DNA of 8,111 nucleotides from assembly GCA_946482655.1 (NCBI GenBank), contig CAMLSA010000124.1, forward strand, positions 1 through 8,111, written 5' to 3'. The first letter of the stretch is position 1, and every line of letters begins with the position of its first letter. A program made the translations under genes and the position numbers. This document shows, one piece after another, positions 1-6,005 of the stretch. This stretch comes from an uncultured Sphingomonas sp. (GTDB lineage Bacteria > Pseudomonadota > Alphaproteobacteria > Sphingomonadales > Sphingomonadaceae). The notes under the pieces are model-generated. The model searched no databases. It had not been told where the DNA came from and saw only the letters and a program-made list of their open reading frames with translations.

Positions 1-2
1 GC

Positions 3-626
3 CTCACCAAGGGGCAGTTCTCCGCGACCGCCGACAAGGGCAGCAAGTCAAAGAAGGGCGTGGTCAACTCGGACAGCGGCATCGACATGGTCGGCCTCGC
101 GCTCCAGCTCGGCGCCACCTTCGTCGGCCGCAGTTTTTCGGGCGACAAGGACCAGCTCGTGCCGCTGATCAAGGCCGCGCTCCGCCACAAGGGCGCCGCC
201 TTCATCGACGTGCTGAGCCCCTGTGTCGCATTCAACAACCACAAGGGCTCGACCAAGAGTTTCGACTGGGTGCGCGAGCATAATGAGGCGGTCAACCGAT
301 TGGACGTGATGCTCAGCCGGATGCCGATCAAGGCCGCCTATAATCCGGGCGAGCTCGTCGAAGTGGCCCAGCATGACGGATCGGTCCTCATGCTGCGCAA
401 AGTGGCGGCGGACTATGATCCGACGGATCACGTCGGTGCGATCAACTATCTCCAGCAGCGCCAGGCGGCGGGTGAGATCGTCACCGGCCTGCTCTATGTC
501 GATCCCGAGGCCAAGGACCTGCACGATGCGCTCGGCACGGTGCAGAAGCCGTTGAACGCACTGTCCGACCGCGAGCTGACGCCGCCCTCAGCGGCGCTGG
601 CGAAGGTCAACGCGGCTCTGCGGTAG
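3..626 (+). CDS. korB: 2-oxoglutarate:ferredoxin oxidoreductase, beta subunit (5'-truncated)
   Basis: This is the C-terminal part (207 visible residues) of a thiamine-diphosphate-binding beta subunit of a 2-oxoacid:ferredoxin oxidoreductase. With its alpha subunit it decarboxylates 2-oxoglutarate to succinyl-CoA in the cytoplasm and passes electrons to ferredoxin. The frame is open from base 3 and ends at TAG 624-626. The first visible residues, LTKGQFSAT, match the TPP-domain segment of KorB proteins. Further on, VLSPCVAFNNHKGSTKSFDW (Ser-Pro-Cys codons at 216-224) matches the family's conserved S-P-C/FN segment. Full-length members are about 340 residues, so roughly the first 130 lie outside the window, and korA probably lies upstream. 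The 2-oxoglutarate specificity is inferred from overall resemblance to KorB; a related 2-oxoacid specificity cannot be excluded. The gene converges on the next one with a 69-bp gap and no convincing terminator. Confidence 0.9.
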   Translation, partial: LTKGQFSATADKGSKSKKGVVNSDSGIDMVGLALQLGATFVGRSFSGDKDQLVPLIKAALRHKGAAFIDVLSPCVAFNNHKGSTKSFDWVREHNEAVNRLDVMLSRMPIKAAYNPGELVEVAQHDGSVLMLRKVAADYDPTDHVGAINYLQQRQAAGEIVTGLLYVDPEAKDLHDALGTVQKPLNALSDRELTPPSAALAKVNAALR

Positions 627-695
627 CGCCCTCTCCTCCTCGACTTACCGGGGCGGCTCGCGACAGCGGCGCTGCCAGGCGCCTCGCCCGGGAGG

Positions 696-998
696 CTATT
701 CCAGCTCGACCACGGCGGCGACCGCCGGCGGCGGCGTACTGCCCAATAGCTCGTCGCCGGCGAAGAGCGCATCGAGACGGTGGCGCATCGTGCGATCATA
801 TTCGTCCTTCGGCACCGAAACGGGGCGCCGCAGGCTGAGCTCGCCGAAAATGGCGTCCTTGATCCGGCCCAGCGCCGGCTCGTCGAGCACCCCGGCCCGG
901 ATCAGTTCTATCGACAGCTGGATCACGCCGACCGCAGCCGCGTGGGCACGCAGATCGAGCAGATTGAGCGATTCGTGAAGCTTGCGTGTATCGTTCAT
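696..998 (-). CDS. hypothetical protein, 100 aa
   Basis: I do not recognise this small protein. It runs from ATG 998-996 to TAG 698-696. A GAGAGAGG-type ribosome binding site lies about 8-10 bases upstream (complement of 1005-1016), which supports both reality and start. The first 60 residues look helical and amphipathic (a stretch around LNLLDLRAHAAAVGVIQLSIELI). They are followed by a polar DEYDRTMRHRLDALF segment and a Pro/Ala/Val-rich tail. No signal peptide, clear membrane span or catalytic motif is visible. It lies 170 bp downstream of the NTF2-like gene on the same strand, so it could be the last gene of that transcript or have its own promoter in the gap. The coding bias fits the neighbours. 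Confidence 0.6.
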   Translation of the reverse strand: MNDTRKLHESLNLLDLRAHAAAVGVIQLSIELIRAGVLDEPALGRIKDAIFGELSLRRPVSVPKDEYDRTMRHRLDALFAGDELLGSTPPPAVAAVVELE

Positions 999-1136
999 TT
1001 CAGACCAACCTCTCTCCCCCGGAAAGCGGCCGGCTCACCGCTTCGGATGCGTTTCTTGGACGGATTTTCCCGTCTGCCGCCGCGCGCAGCATAAACCAAG
1101 CGGCGTCCTGCGGAACCTGCTAATCTGGCGAGTGAT

Positions 1137-1151
1137 CGCGGCTTGGCCGCG
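1137..1151 (-). other. stem-loop after the NTF2-like gene
   Basis: A perfect 6-bp inverted repeat, CGCGGC/GCCGCG, encloses a 3-base loop. It starts 17 bases past the stop codon of the NTF2-like gene on the - strand. No T-run follows it, so it is at best a weak or Rho-assisted transcript end. The rest of the 999-1168 gap shows only a second short hairpin (1059-1074, GACGG/CCGTC) and no gene. Confidence 0.3.
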
Positions 1152-1168
1152 CGAACGGAGCCTTTGCT

Positions 1169-1729
1169 TTAAAAAAGCCCCTCCTCCCTCAGCGCGCGAT
1201 AGATCGCATCCTCCTTATCGCGCCGCTGAACCACGAAGCTTGGATTGATCTTGGGAAGCTCGGGCGCGACGTGCGCCGACAGCGTCTCGTAGACCACGGT
1301 GCGTCTGAGCACCCGCCACACGCCGTCGCGCCGCTCGACGATGTCGACATAGCGACCGCTGCCACGCGTCACGACCTCGCCCTTCAGGGCGCCGGCCTCC
1401 TCGCCGAGCATCGCGATACGCGCGGCGCGAGCGGACTCCGGATAATGTTGTTCGGCGATGACATATGTTTCCACGACCGCGCGGTCGGGACCGGCGAACT
1501 CGATCAGCATGTTGCCGGCTTGGTGCATCGACTGGCGGATCTCGGCGTGACGCTCCTTGAGCCAGGCGATCATGTCCTCGACGCCGCCGACGAACATGCC
1601 ATGATCGTCATGGCCGTCGGGATGAAAACAGCTGCGCATCAGATCCCAATCGCGCCGGTCGAGGCTGCGGCACCAGCGGTAGACGAGTGCCTGGATCTCC
1701 AGCCGGTCCTCGATCCGCGCTTCGAACAT
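1169..1729 (-). CDS. NTF2-like / SnoaL-family protein
   Basis: This 186-residue protein has the pattern of the SnoaL-like branch of the NTF2 superfamily: small cone-shaped alpha+beta folds that include polyketide cyclases, scytalone-dehydratase-like enzymes and ring-hydroxylating dioxygenase small subunits. Visible signature: an N-terminal helix IEDRLEIQALVYRWCRSLDRRDWDLMRSCFHPD (residues 6-38, with Tyr17, Asp24 and the W-x-x-x-x-x-C/F-H-P-D turn), then the core H69-x-x-G-N73 segment (SMHQAGNMLIEF), and a C-terminal sheet RGSGRYVDIVERRDGVWRVLRRTVVYE typical of the family. The start at ATG 1729-1727 is backed by an AAAGGAA ribosome binding site about 6 bases upstream. It follows the SMP-30-type lactonase gene on the same strand after 89 bp, suggesting co-transcription and a shared pathway. 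The His69 and Asp24 pair would suit a dehydratase or isomerase, but the substrate is unknown; a non-enzymatic binding role is possible. Confidence 0.8.
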   Translation of the reverse strand: MFEARIEDRLEIQALVYRWCRSLDRRDWDLMRSCFHPDGHDDHGMFVGGVEDMIAWLKERHAEIRQSMHQAGNMLIEFAGPDRAVVETYVIAEQHYPESARAARIAMLGEEAGALKGEVVTRGSGRYVDIVERRDGVWRVLRRTVVYETLSAHVAPELPKINPSFVVQRRDKEDAIYRALREEGLF

Positions 1730-1818
1730 ATGGATTCCTTTCAGGATCGATTCGCCAATTCCCCGAGCATAACCTCGCCGTCATACGTTCGGCCTTGTCC
1801 TACCCGCCTTCCTCATCG

Positions 1819-2703
1819 TCACGCGTTGAAATGCAGGCGCAATCCGGGTTCGTCCCATCGCATGCGGACGAGCCTGCCGCTCTCCGACATGGTGACATAG
1901 GCGTCACGCATATCGTCCCCGCCGAAGGCGATATTGGTGACGTGGCTATCTGGCAAGGGAAGCACGCGGACCTCCCCGCCGGGCGTGAAGGTGACGATTC
2001 CGCCCTGGCCGATCCGCCCCACGCAGATATTTCCGGCCGCGGTGACGGCGAGGCTGTCGAGCGAGACCGGCCCAAGGGCCGTGCCGACGATCCTGACACT
2101 CCCCTGGAGCGATCCGGGATCGATGTCGACCGCGATCAGCCGGGCGGTGAAGGTCTCCGCGACATAGACAGTCTTGCCGTCGGGAGACAGGCCGACGCCG
2201 TTGAACCCGCCCGGGCCCCGGTGCACGGCGCGGATCGACGTGCCATCCGCACGCGCGTGATAGAGCACGCTCATGTCGTGCGAATGATCGCGCAGCTTGC
2301 CGAGGTCGGTGAACCACAAGTCGCCGGCCTGATCGACGACGATGTCGTTGGGGGCCGAGAGCGGCACGCCGTCACATTGATCATAGAGCCGTTCTACCCG
2401 GCCGGTGGCGATGTCGATCCGCTCGATGCGGCCTTCGGTTCCCGGCCCGAGCCGATAGCCGGGCTTGGCGAAATCGACGCCGCCGTTGTTGCAATGGTAG
2501 AGCGCGCCATCGGCGCCGACCGCCAGGCCATTGGGACCGCCGCCGGGTTCGGCGAGGACCTCCTTCCGGCCGCCTTCCCAGCACCGGGTCACGCGGCCAC
2601 CGGCCACTTCGACGACGATGATCGAGCCGTCCCCCATGATCACGGGGCCCTCGGGAAAGGCGAGGTCCTCAGCGACGATCTTGAATGCCGGTGGGTGGCT
2701 CAT
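1819..2703 (-). CDS. SMP-30/gluconolactonase/LRE family lactonase
   Basis: This 294-residue protein is a six-bladed beta-propeller of the SMP-30/gluconolactonase family, metal-dependent enzymes that open sugar or related lactones. All hallmark active-site residues are present. Glu18 (FPEGP, 16-20), Asn168 (GGFNGVGLSPD) and Asp216 (SLDSLAV) correspond to the divalent-metal ligands, and Asn119 (SAPNDIVVD) to the fourth metal/substrate-site residue. Repeated blade motifs (GPNGLAV, GDLWFTD, KTVYVAE) are visible. There is no signal peptide, so it is likely cytoplasmic. The ATG at 2703 has an AGGAAGG ribosome binding site 8 bases upstream. It is the first gene of a - strand group with the NTF2-like protein and is divergent from a cupin gene. 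Length and residues fit an active enzyme. Specificity (gluconolactone, another aldonolactone, or an aromatic-derived lactone) cannot be decided. Confidence 0.9.
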   Translation of the reverse strand: MSHPPAFKIVAEDLAFPEGPVIMGDGSIIVVEVAGGRVTRCWEGGRKEVLAEPGGGPNGLAVGADGALYHCNNGGVDFAKPGYRLGPGTEGRIERIDIATGRVERLYDQCDGVPLSAPNDIVVDQAGDLWFTDLGKLRDHSHDMSVLYHARADGTSIRAVHRGPGGFNGVGLSPDGKTVYVAETFTARLIAVDIDPGSLQGSVRIVGTALGPVSLDSLAVTAAGNICVGRIGQGGIVTFTPGGEVRVLPLPDSHVTNIAFGGDDMRDAYVTMSESGRLVRMRWDEPGLRLHFNA

Positions 2704-2746
2704 CTCTCTCTAACCTTCCTGTCCAACTCGGCCGTCACCGCGGCCA

Positions 2747-2775
2747 AATCGAGGTTTGCACCAAAATCCGCTCAA
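2747..2775 (-). promoter_or_regulatory. possible promoter for the lactonase group
   Basis: On the - strand, TTGAGC (2775-2770) is separated by exactly 17 bases from TCGATT (2752-2747). The -35 match is fair and the -10 match is poor. It lies 44 bases before the lactonase start, in the AT-richer part of the 154-bp divergent gap between that gene and the cupin gene. I saw no equally good box pair for the cupin gene on the + strand. Confidence 0.25.
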
Positions 2776-2857
2776 ATTCCCGAAAAAACTCGCTAGGCTT
2801 TATTGGAACCGATCGATGCCGAGCCGGTTGGCCGTCGAAAGCAGGAGGACATGCGCG

Positions 2858-3259
2858 ATGAAGGGCTATTGTGAGAATATCGAACGGCGCACGGTGGAAA
2901 ATGACGATTTCCGCCGCGTGCTTTATACGGGGCGGCATCTTCAGCTCGTTCTCATGACGCTGCGGCCCGGAGAGGAGATCGGGGAAGAGGTGCATGAGGA
3001 TCGCGACCAGTTCTTCCGCATCGAGGAGGGCGCGGGCGAGATACTGATCGACGGCGTGGCCAACAAGGTGGAGGATGATTTCGCCGTCATCGTGCCGGCA
3101 GGCGCGCGGCACAATGTCGTCAACACGAGCAATGCGCCGCTCAGGCTCTACACGCTCTACGGACCGCCCGAACATCGCGACGGGGTCGTCCACAAGGACA
3201 AGGCCCAGGCCGAGGCCCAGCACGACGGCGACCATTGGGACGGCGAGACCACCGAGTGA
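2858..3259 (+). CDS. single-domain cupin protein
   Basis: This 133-residue protein is a small single-domain cupin (beta-barrel), of the type often annotated as mannose-6-phosphate isomerase-like. Both cupin motifs are present. Motif 1 is PGEEIGEEVHEDRDQFFRIEEGAGE (37-61), with His46 and Asp50/Gln51 in the metal-ligand region in place of the classical H-x-H. Motif 2 is VPAGARHNVVN (79-89), with His85. The frame is open further upstream, with an ATG at 2756 that would add 34 residues. I chose ATG 2858 because a strong AGGAGG (2843-2848) sits 9 bases ahead and the extension looks non-coding. It is divergent from the lactonase gene and converges with trmB, only 10 bp away. A metal-dependent isomerase, epimerase or sugar-binding role is possible; no specific reaction can be assigned. 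Confidence 0.87.
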   Translation: MKGYCENIERRTVENDDFRRVLYTGRHLQLVLMTLRPGEEIGEEVHEDRDQFFRIEEGAGEILIDGVANKVEDDFAVIVPAGARHNVVNTSNAPLRLYTLYGPPEHRDGVVHKDKAQAEAQHDGDHWDGETTE

Positions 3260-3261
3260 CA

Positions 3262-3279
3262 GCGTCCGGCTACCGACGC
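3262..3279. terminator. possible bidirectional stem-loop between cupin gene and trmB
   Basis: GCGT-(C)-CGG, loop CTA, CCG-ACGC forms a 7-bp stem with one bulged C. It lies between the converging cupin gene and trmB and spans the trmB stop codon (3270-3272). It is placed where a shared terminator would be expected, but neither strand has a clear T-run after it. Confidence 0.3.
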
Positions 3280-3950
3280 CTGTATCGAAAGTACCAGACC
3301 TCATGCCCCTTGGCGCGCGCCTTGGCCTCGTAGCGGGTTTCGGGCCAGTCGTCGGGGCGGACGAGGAAGTCGGCGGGGCGCTCGCCCAGCCATTCGAAGT
3401 CGGGCGACTGGCCCATCACCATCATCGCCCAGCGGACATAGACCGGATGATCGGTGCCGAAGCGGAATTCACCGCCCACCTTCATCTTCCGTGCGATCAG
3501 GCCGACCGGTCCCGTGTTCATGAAGCGGCGCTTGGCGTGGCGTGCCTTGGGCCAGGGATCGGGATGGAGCAGCCAGGCACGGTCCAGCGAGGCGTCGGGC
3601 AACCGTTCGAGCACCTCGATCGCATCGCCCATATGAAGGCGGACATTGTCGAGGCCGAGCTCGTCGATCTTCATCAGCGCGCCGGCCACCCCGTCGAGGA
3701 AGGGCTCGCAGCCGACGAAGCCGTGGCCCGGCCGCTGGCTCGCCTGCCACGCCATATGCTCGCCCTTGCCGAAGCCGATCTCGATTTCAAGCGGGCGGCC
3801 ATCGCCGAACAGCACCTCGGCGTCGAGCTTGCCCGTGCCGGGCACCGATATTCCGGGAAGCAGCCGCTCGAGCAGCTCGGCCTGGCCCTGGCGCAGCTTG
3901 TGACCCTGCCGGCGTCCATAGAGCCGGCGGATCGAGAGGGGATCATTCAT
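3270..3950 (-). CDS. trmB: tRNA (guanine-N7-)-methyltransferase TrmB
   Basis: TrmB uses SAM to methylate N7 of guanosine 46 in the tRNA variable loop, in the cytoplasm. The 226-residue protein has the full family signature: SAM-binding motif EIEIGFGKGEH (55-65), the acidic residue Glu82 after motif I (GCEPF), GDA at 108-110, the diagnostic HPDPWPKARHAKRR (129-142), and the C-terminal T205-R-Y-E-x-K210 motif followed by G-H-E-V-W. The length is normal. The start ATG (3950-3948) overlaps the end of the upstream methyltransferase gene: bases read ATGAATGA, so that gene's TGA lies inside trmB. The expected position before the ATG has no good ribosome binding site, so translational coupling is likely. 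It is the last gene of the metK-side cluster and depends on the SAM made by MetK. Confidence 0.96.
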   Translation of the reverse strand: MNDPLSIRRLYGRRQGHKLRQGQAELLERLLPGISVPGTGKLDAEVLFGDGRPLEIEIGFGKGEHMAWQASQRPGHGFVGCEPFLDGVAGALMKIDELGLDNVRLHMGDAIEVLERLPDASLDRAWLLHPDPWPKARHAKRRFMNTGPVGLIARKMKVGGEFRFGTDHPVYVRWAMMVMGQSPDFEWLGERPADFLVRPDDWPETRYEAKARAKGHEVWYFRYRRR

Positions 3951-4512
3951 CGCGTCGGCTGATCTCGTAAACCGCGGCCGGCGGCAGGTTGCGCAAGGTG
4001 CTCGACAGCCGCCGGACCCTGAGGCCCAGCCTATCGAGCACCGGACGGTGGATAGGGCAGACCGGGCTGTAGGTGAACTGGAAGAAGCGGCCGCCGGGGC
4101 GCATCAGCTCGAAGCAGCCGCGCATGATCATCATCTGCTGGCGCGCGTTCATGTTGAGGATCGGCAGGCCGGAAATGGTCGCCCCCGCGAGCGCGCCGTT
4201 CAGTGCGCCGCGATGCTTGCGAACCCGCGCCGCATCGCCGCGCAGCACCGTCGCCTGCGGAAAGCGCGCGGCGAGGAGGTGGGCGAAATCGGCCTCATAT
4301 TCGACCAGGATCAGATCCGACTGCTTGAGCCCGCGCGCGAGGAGCGCCTTGGTGAAGACGCCGGTACCTGGGCCCAGCTCGATCACCGGCCCCATGTCGG
4401 GGGTGATCTCGGCGGTGATCAGCCTTGCCAGCGCCGGGCTCGACGGCGCGACCGCGGCGATACCGAGCGGATCCTTCGCCCAGGCCCGCAGAAAGGCCGC
4501 CAGATCGGACAT
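3943..4512 (-). CDS. PmtA-like phospholipid N-methyltransferase (class I SAM methyltransferase)
   Basis: This 189-residue class I methyltransferase resembles the soluble PmtA type that methylates phosphatidylethanolamine towards phosphatidylcholine at the inner face of the membrane. Visible features are an N-terminal helix with DPLGIAAVAPSSPALARLI (14-32), which is characteristic of PmtA-like proteins, SAM motif I VIELGPGTGVFT (43-54), the acidic residue of motif II in LVEYE (Glu71), GDA (92-94), ISGLPILNM (113-121) in the motif IV position, and the C-terminal GGRFFQFTYSPVCPI and RNLPPAAVYEISR segments. I prefer ATG 4512-4510 because GGAG lies 7 bases ahead; the alternative ATG at 4533 adds MATRSMP and has a poorer site. 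The gene lies 194 bp downstream of metK and overlaps trmB by 8 bases. The lipid substrate is inferred from family resemblance; the related rRNA-dimethylase fold is the main alternative. Confidence 0.82.
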   Translation of the reverse strand: MSDLAAFLRAWAKDPLGIAAVAPSSPALARLITAEITPDMGPVIELGPGTGVFTKALLARGLKQSDLILVEYEADFAHLLAARFPQATVLRGDAARVRKHRGALNGALAGATISGLPILNMNARQQMMIMRGCFELMRPGGRFFQFTYSPVCPIHRPVLDRLGLRVRRLSSTLRNLPPAAVYEISRRDE

Positions 4513-4535
4513 GGGCATGCTCCGCGTCGCCATAG

Positions 4536-4561
4536 ACCGACATGCCCTAGAGGCAGTCGGT
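4536..4561 (-). other. bulged inverted repeat upstream of the methyltransferase gene
   Basis: ACCGAC (4536-4541) pairs with GTCGGT (4556-4561), and TGCC (4543-4546) with GGCA (4552-4555). A single bulged A and a 5-base loop CTAGA complete the structure. This 10-bp stem ends 12 bases before the GGAG ribosome binding site of the methyltransferase gene. It has no T-run, so it looks more like a 5'-leader stem-loop or an operator than a terminator. Confidence 0.45.
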
Positions 4562-4634
4562 GCAAGGGGAAAGAGCCTTGCTGCATCGCGATCGGCTCAC
4601 GAGCGAAATCAATCGCATCGAAATCATCGCCTAA

Positions 4635-4651
4635 GCCGGGCACGCCCCGGC
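4635..4651 (-). terminator. possible terminator or attenuator after metK
   Basis: On the - strand, GCCGGG, loop GCGTG, CCCGGC makes a perfect 6-bp GC stem 56 bases after the metK stop. It is followed by TT and, a little later, ATTT. The tail is too weak for a classical intrinsic terminator, but the position, between metK and the next gene on the same strand, fits partial termination or RNA processing. A GCGAT-(T)GATTTCG-like direct repeat lies next to it (4605-4616 and 4620-4630 on the complementary strand). Confidence 0.35.
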
Positions 4652-4706
4652 CGATGGCTGTTCCAACCCGATCGTCCCGACGGCGATCCCGCCACGGCCA
4701 TCGCGA

Positions 4707-5921
4707 TCAGGCCAGCGCCGCCCTGAGCTTGTCGGCGAGGTCGGTCTTCTCCCAGGGGAAGAAGTCGCCCTCGGGCTTGCGGCCGAAATGGCCATAGGCT
4801 GCCGTTTTGGCATAGATCGGCTTGTTGAGACCGAGATGGGTGCGAATGCCGCGTGGGGTGAGGCCACCCAGCTCTTTGATCCCGGTGATCGCCCGTTCGA
4901 TCGCGGCGTCGGTCACGCCCTCGGCGCAGGTGCCGTGGGTGTCGACATAGAGCGACAGCGGCTCGGACACGCCGATCGCGTAAGCGAGCTGGATCGTGCA
5001 GCGGCGGGCGAGGCCGGCGGCAACGATGTTCTTGGCGAGGTAGCGGGTGATATAGGCCGCCGAGCGGTCAACCTTGGTCGGATCCTTGCCGCTGAACGCG
5101 CCGCCGCCATGCGGGGCGGCACCGCCATAGGTGTCGACGATGATCTTGCGACCGGTAAGGCCCGCGTCGCCGTCGGGGCCGCCGATCTCGAAGCTGCCGG
5201 TCGGATTGATGTGGTAGACGGTCTGGTCGGACAGCAGCGCAGCGGGCAGGATGTCGGCCACCACCGCCTTCACGTAATTTTTGAGCTCGGCTTCCTTCGG
5301 CCCCTCATCATAGCCCATGCCATGCTGGGTCGACACGACGATCGCGGTCGCCGCGGTCGGCTTGCCATTCTCGAACTTGAGCGTGACCTGGCTTTTCGCG
5401 TCGGGCTGGAGAAACGGAGCCTTGCCCGAATGGCGGTCAGCAGCCATCCGCTCGAGGATCTTGTGACTGTAATAGAGCGTCGCCGGCATCAGATCGGGGG
5501 TTTCGTCGCAGGCGAAGCCGAACATGATGCCCTGGTCGCCCGCACCTTCATCCTTGTTGCCGCTCGCATCGACGCCCTGGGCGATGTGCGCCGACTGGGC
5601 GTGGAGCTTGTTGTGGAAGGTGAAGCTTTCCCAATGGAAGCCGTCCTGCTCATAGCCGATTCGCCTGACGGTCTCCCGGACCGTCCTCTCGATCTCCGCC
5701 TCGGCACCGGGCGCCCAGGCGCCATTTTCGTAGATGCCCCTGCAGCGGATCTCCCCCGCCAGCACGACGAGCTGAGTGGTCGTCAGCGTCTCGCAGGCGA
5801 TGCGGGCCTCGGGGTCCTTCGACAGGAACAGATCGACGATCGCGTCGGAAATCTGGTCGGCGACCTTGTCGGGGTGGCCTTCGGACACGCTCTCGGACGT
5901 GAAGAGATAATTGCTGCGCAT
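4707..5921 (-). CDS. metK: S-adenosylmethionine synthetase
   Basis: MetK (methionine adenosyltransferase) makes SAM from methionine and ATP in the cytoplasm, with Mg2+ and K+. The 404-residue protein is full length and carries the family signatures: GHPDK (15-19, the ATP/metal-site segment containing His16), [12 protein letters not shown] (126-137), DTYGG followed by [20 protein letters not shown] (271 onward, the phosphate-binding glycine-rich loop), and the usual C-terminal [13 protein letters not shown] end. The start ATG gives the canonical N-terminus [19 protein letters not shown]. The only ribosome binding site, AGAGGG, lies 13 bases upstream, which is unusually far. It follows lnt after 84 bp, and that gap holds a palindrome, so metK probably has its own regulated promoter. 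The two downstream genes both encode SAM-using methyltransferases. Confidence 0.98.
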   Translation of the reverse strand: MRSNYLFTSESVSEGHPDKVADQISDAIVDLFLSKDPEARIACETLTTTQLVVLAGEIRCRGIYENGAWAPGAEAEIERTVRETVRRIGYEQDGFHWESFTFHNKLHAQSAHIAQGVDASGNKDEGAGDQGIMFGFACDETPDLMPATLYYSHKILERMAADRHSGKAPFLQPDAKSQVTLKFENGKPTAATAIVVSTQHGMGYDEGPKEAELKNYVKAVVADILPAALLSDQTVYHINPTGSFEIGGPDGDAGLTGRKIIVDTYGGAAPHGGGAFSGKDPTKVDRSAAYITRYLAKNIVAAGLARRCTIQLAYAIGVSEPLSLYVDTHGTCAEGVTDAAIERAITGIKELGGLTPRGIRTHLGLNKPIYAKTAAYGHFGRKPEGDFFPWEKTDLADKLRAALA

Positions 5922-5950
5922 TGGTGCTGACGGACCCTCTTGGGATGACG

Positions 5951-5972
5951 CCGCCCGATAATGCCTGGGCGG
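5951..5972 (-). other. stem-loop in the metK leader
   Basis: CCGCCC (5951-5956) pairs with GGGCGG (5967-5972) around a 10-base loop. It lies 30-51 bases ahead of the metK start and downstream of the palindrome, so it would be in the 5' leader if transcription starts near the palindrome. It does not match the SAM-II or SAM/SAH riboswitch layouts I know, so I do not call it a riboswitch. Confidence 0.3.
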
Positions 5973-5980
5973 ACATTCGG

Positions 5981-6000
5981 ATATAAAGACTTCGTTATAT
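5981..6000 (-). promoter_or_regulatory. AT-rich palindrome, likely metK operator
   Basis: The arms ATATAAaGA and TCgTTATAT flank a 2-base centre (CT). Eight of nine arm positions pair, in a region of otherwise high GC. It lies 59 bases before the metK start and 5 bases past the lnt stop codon. It contains TATAAC and TTATAT, which could serve as a -10 box, so a bound repressor would block the promoter. ATAT-ended palindromes of this kind are known as operators of SahR, the ArsR-family regulator of SAM-cycle genes in Proteobacteria. The assignment to SahR is inference from memory of the motif class; the palindrome itself is seen. Confidence 0.55.
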
Positions 6001-6005
6001 GGTCC

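Noticed and set aside
627..695. Terminator hairpin after korB
   Set aside because: Only a 5-bp stem with an 18-base loop (627-631 with 651-655) and a 5-bp stem at 668-683 are present, neither followed by a T-run. This is not enough in such GC-rich DNA.
1687..2796. Long 369-codon open frame on the + strand
   Set aside because: It is antisense to the SMP-30 lactonase, whose product has full family motifs and a ribosome binding site. The antisense frame is open only because of high-GC codon use and resembles no family.
2756..2857. Longer N-terminus for the cupin protein
   Set aside because: The extension lies in promoter-like AT-richer DNA with no ribosome binding site at 2756, while a strong AGGAGG precedes ATG 2858.
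3075..3962. 295-codon open frame on the + strand
   Set aside because: It overlaps the end of the cupin gene in another frame and runs antisense to trmB, both of which have clear family signatures.
4788..5930. Long 380-codon open frame on the + strand across metK
   Set aside because: It is antisense to metK, which is certain. The translation is an Arg/Gly/Val-rich shadow with no recognisable motif.
5922..6005. SAM riboswitch (SAM-II or SAM/SAH type) ahead of metK
   Set aside because: The 84-bp gap lacks the pseudoknot layouts and conserved bases I know for these classes, and most of it is taken by a DNA palindrome and one simple hairpin.
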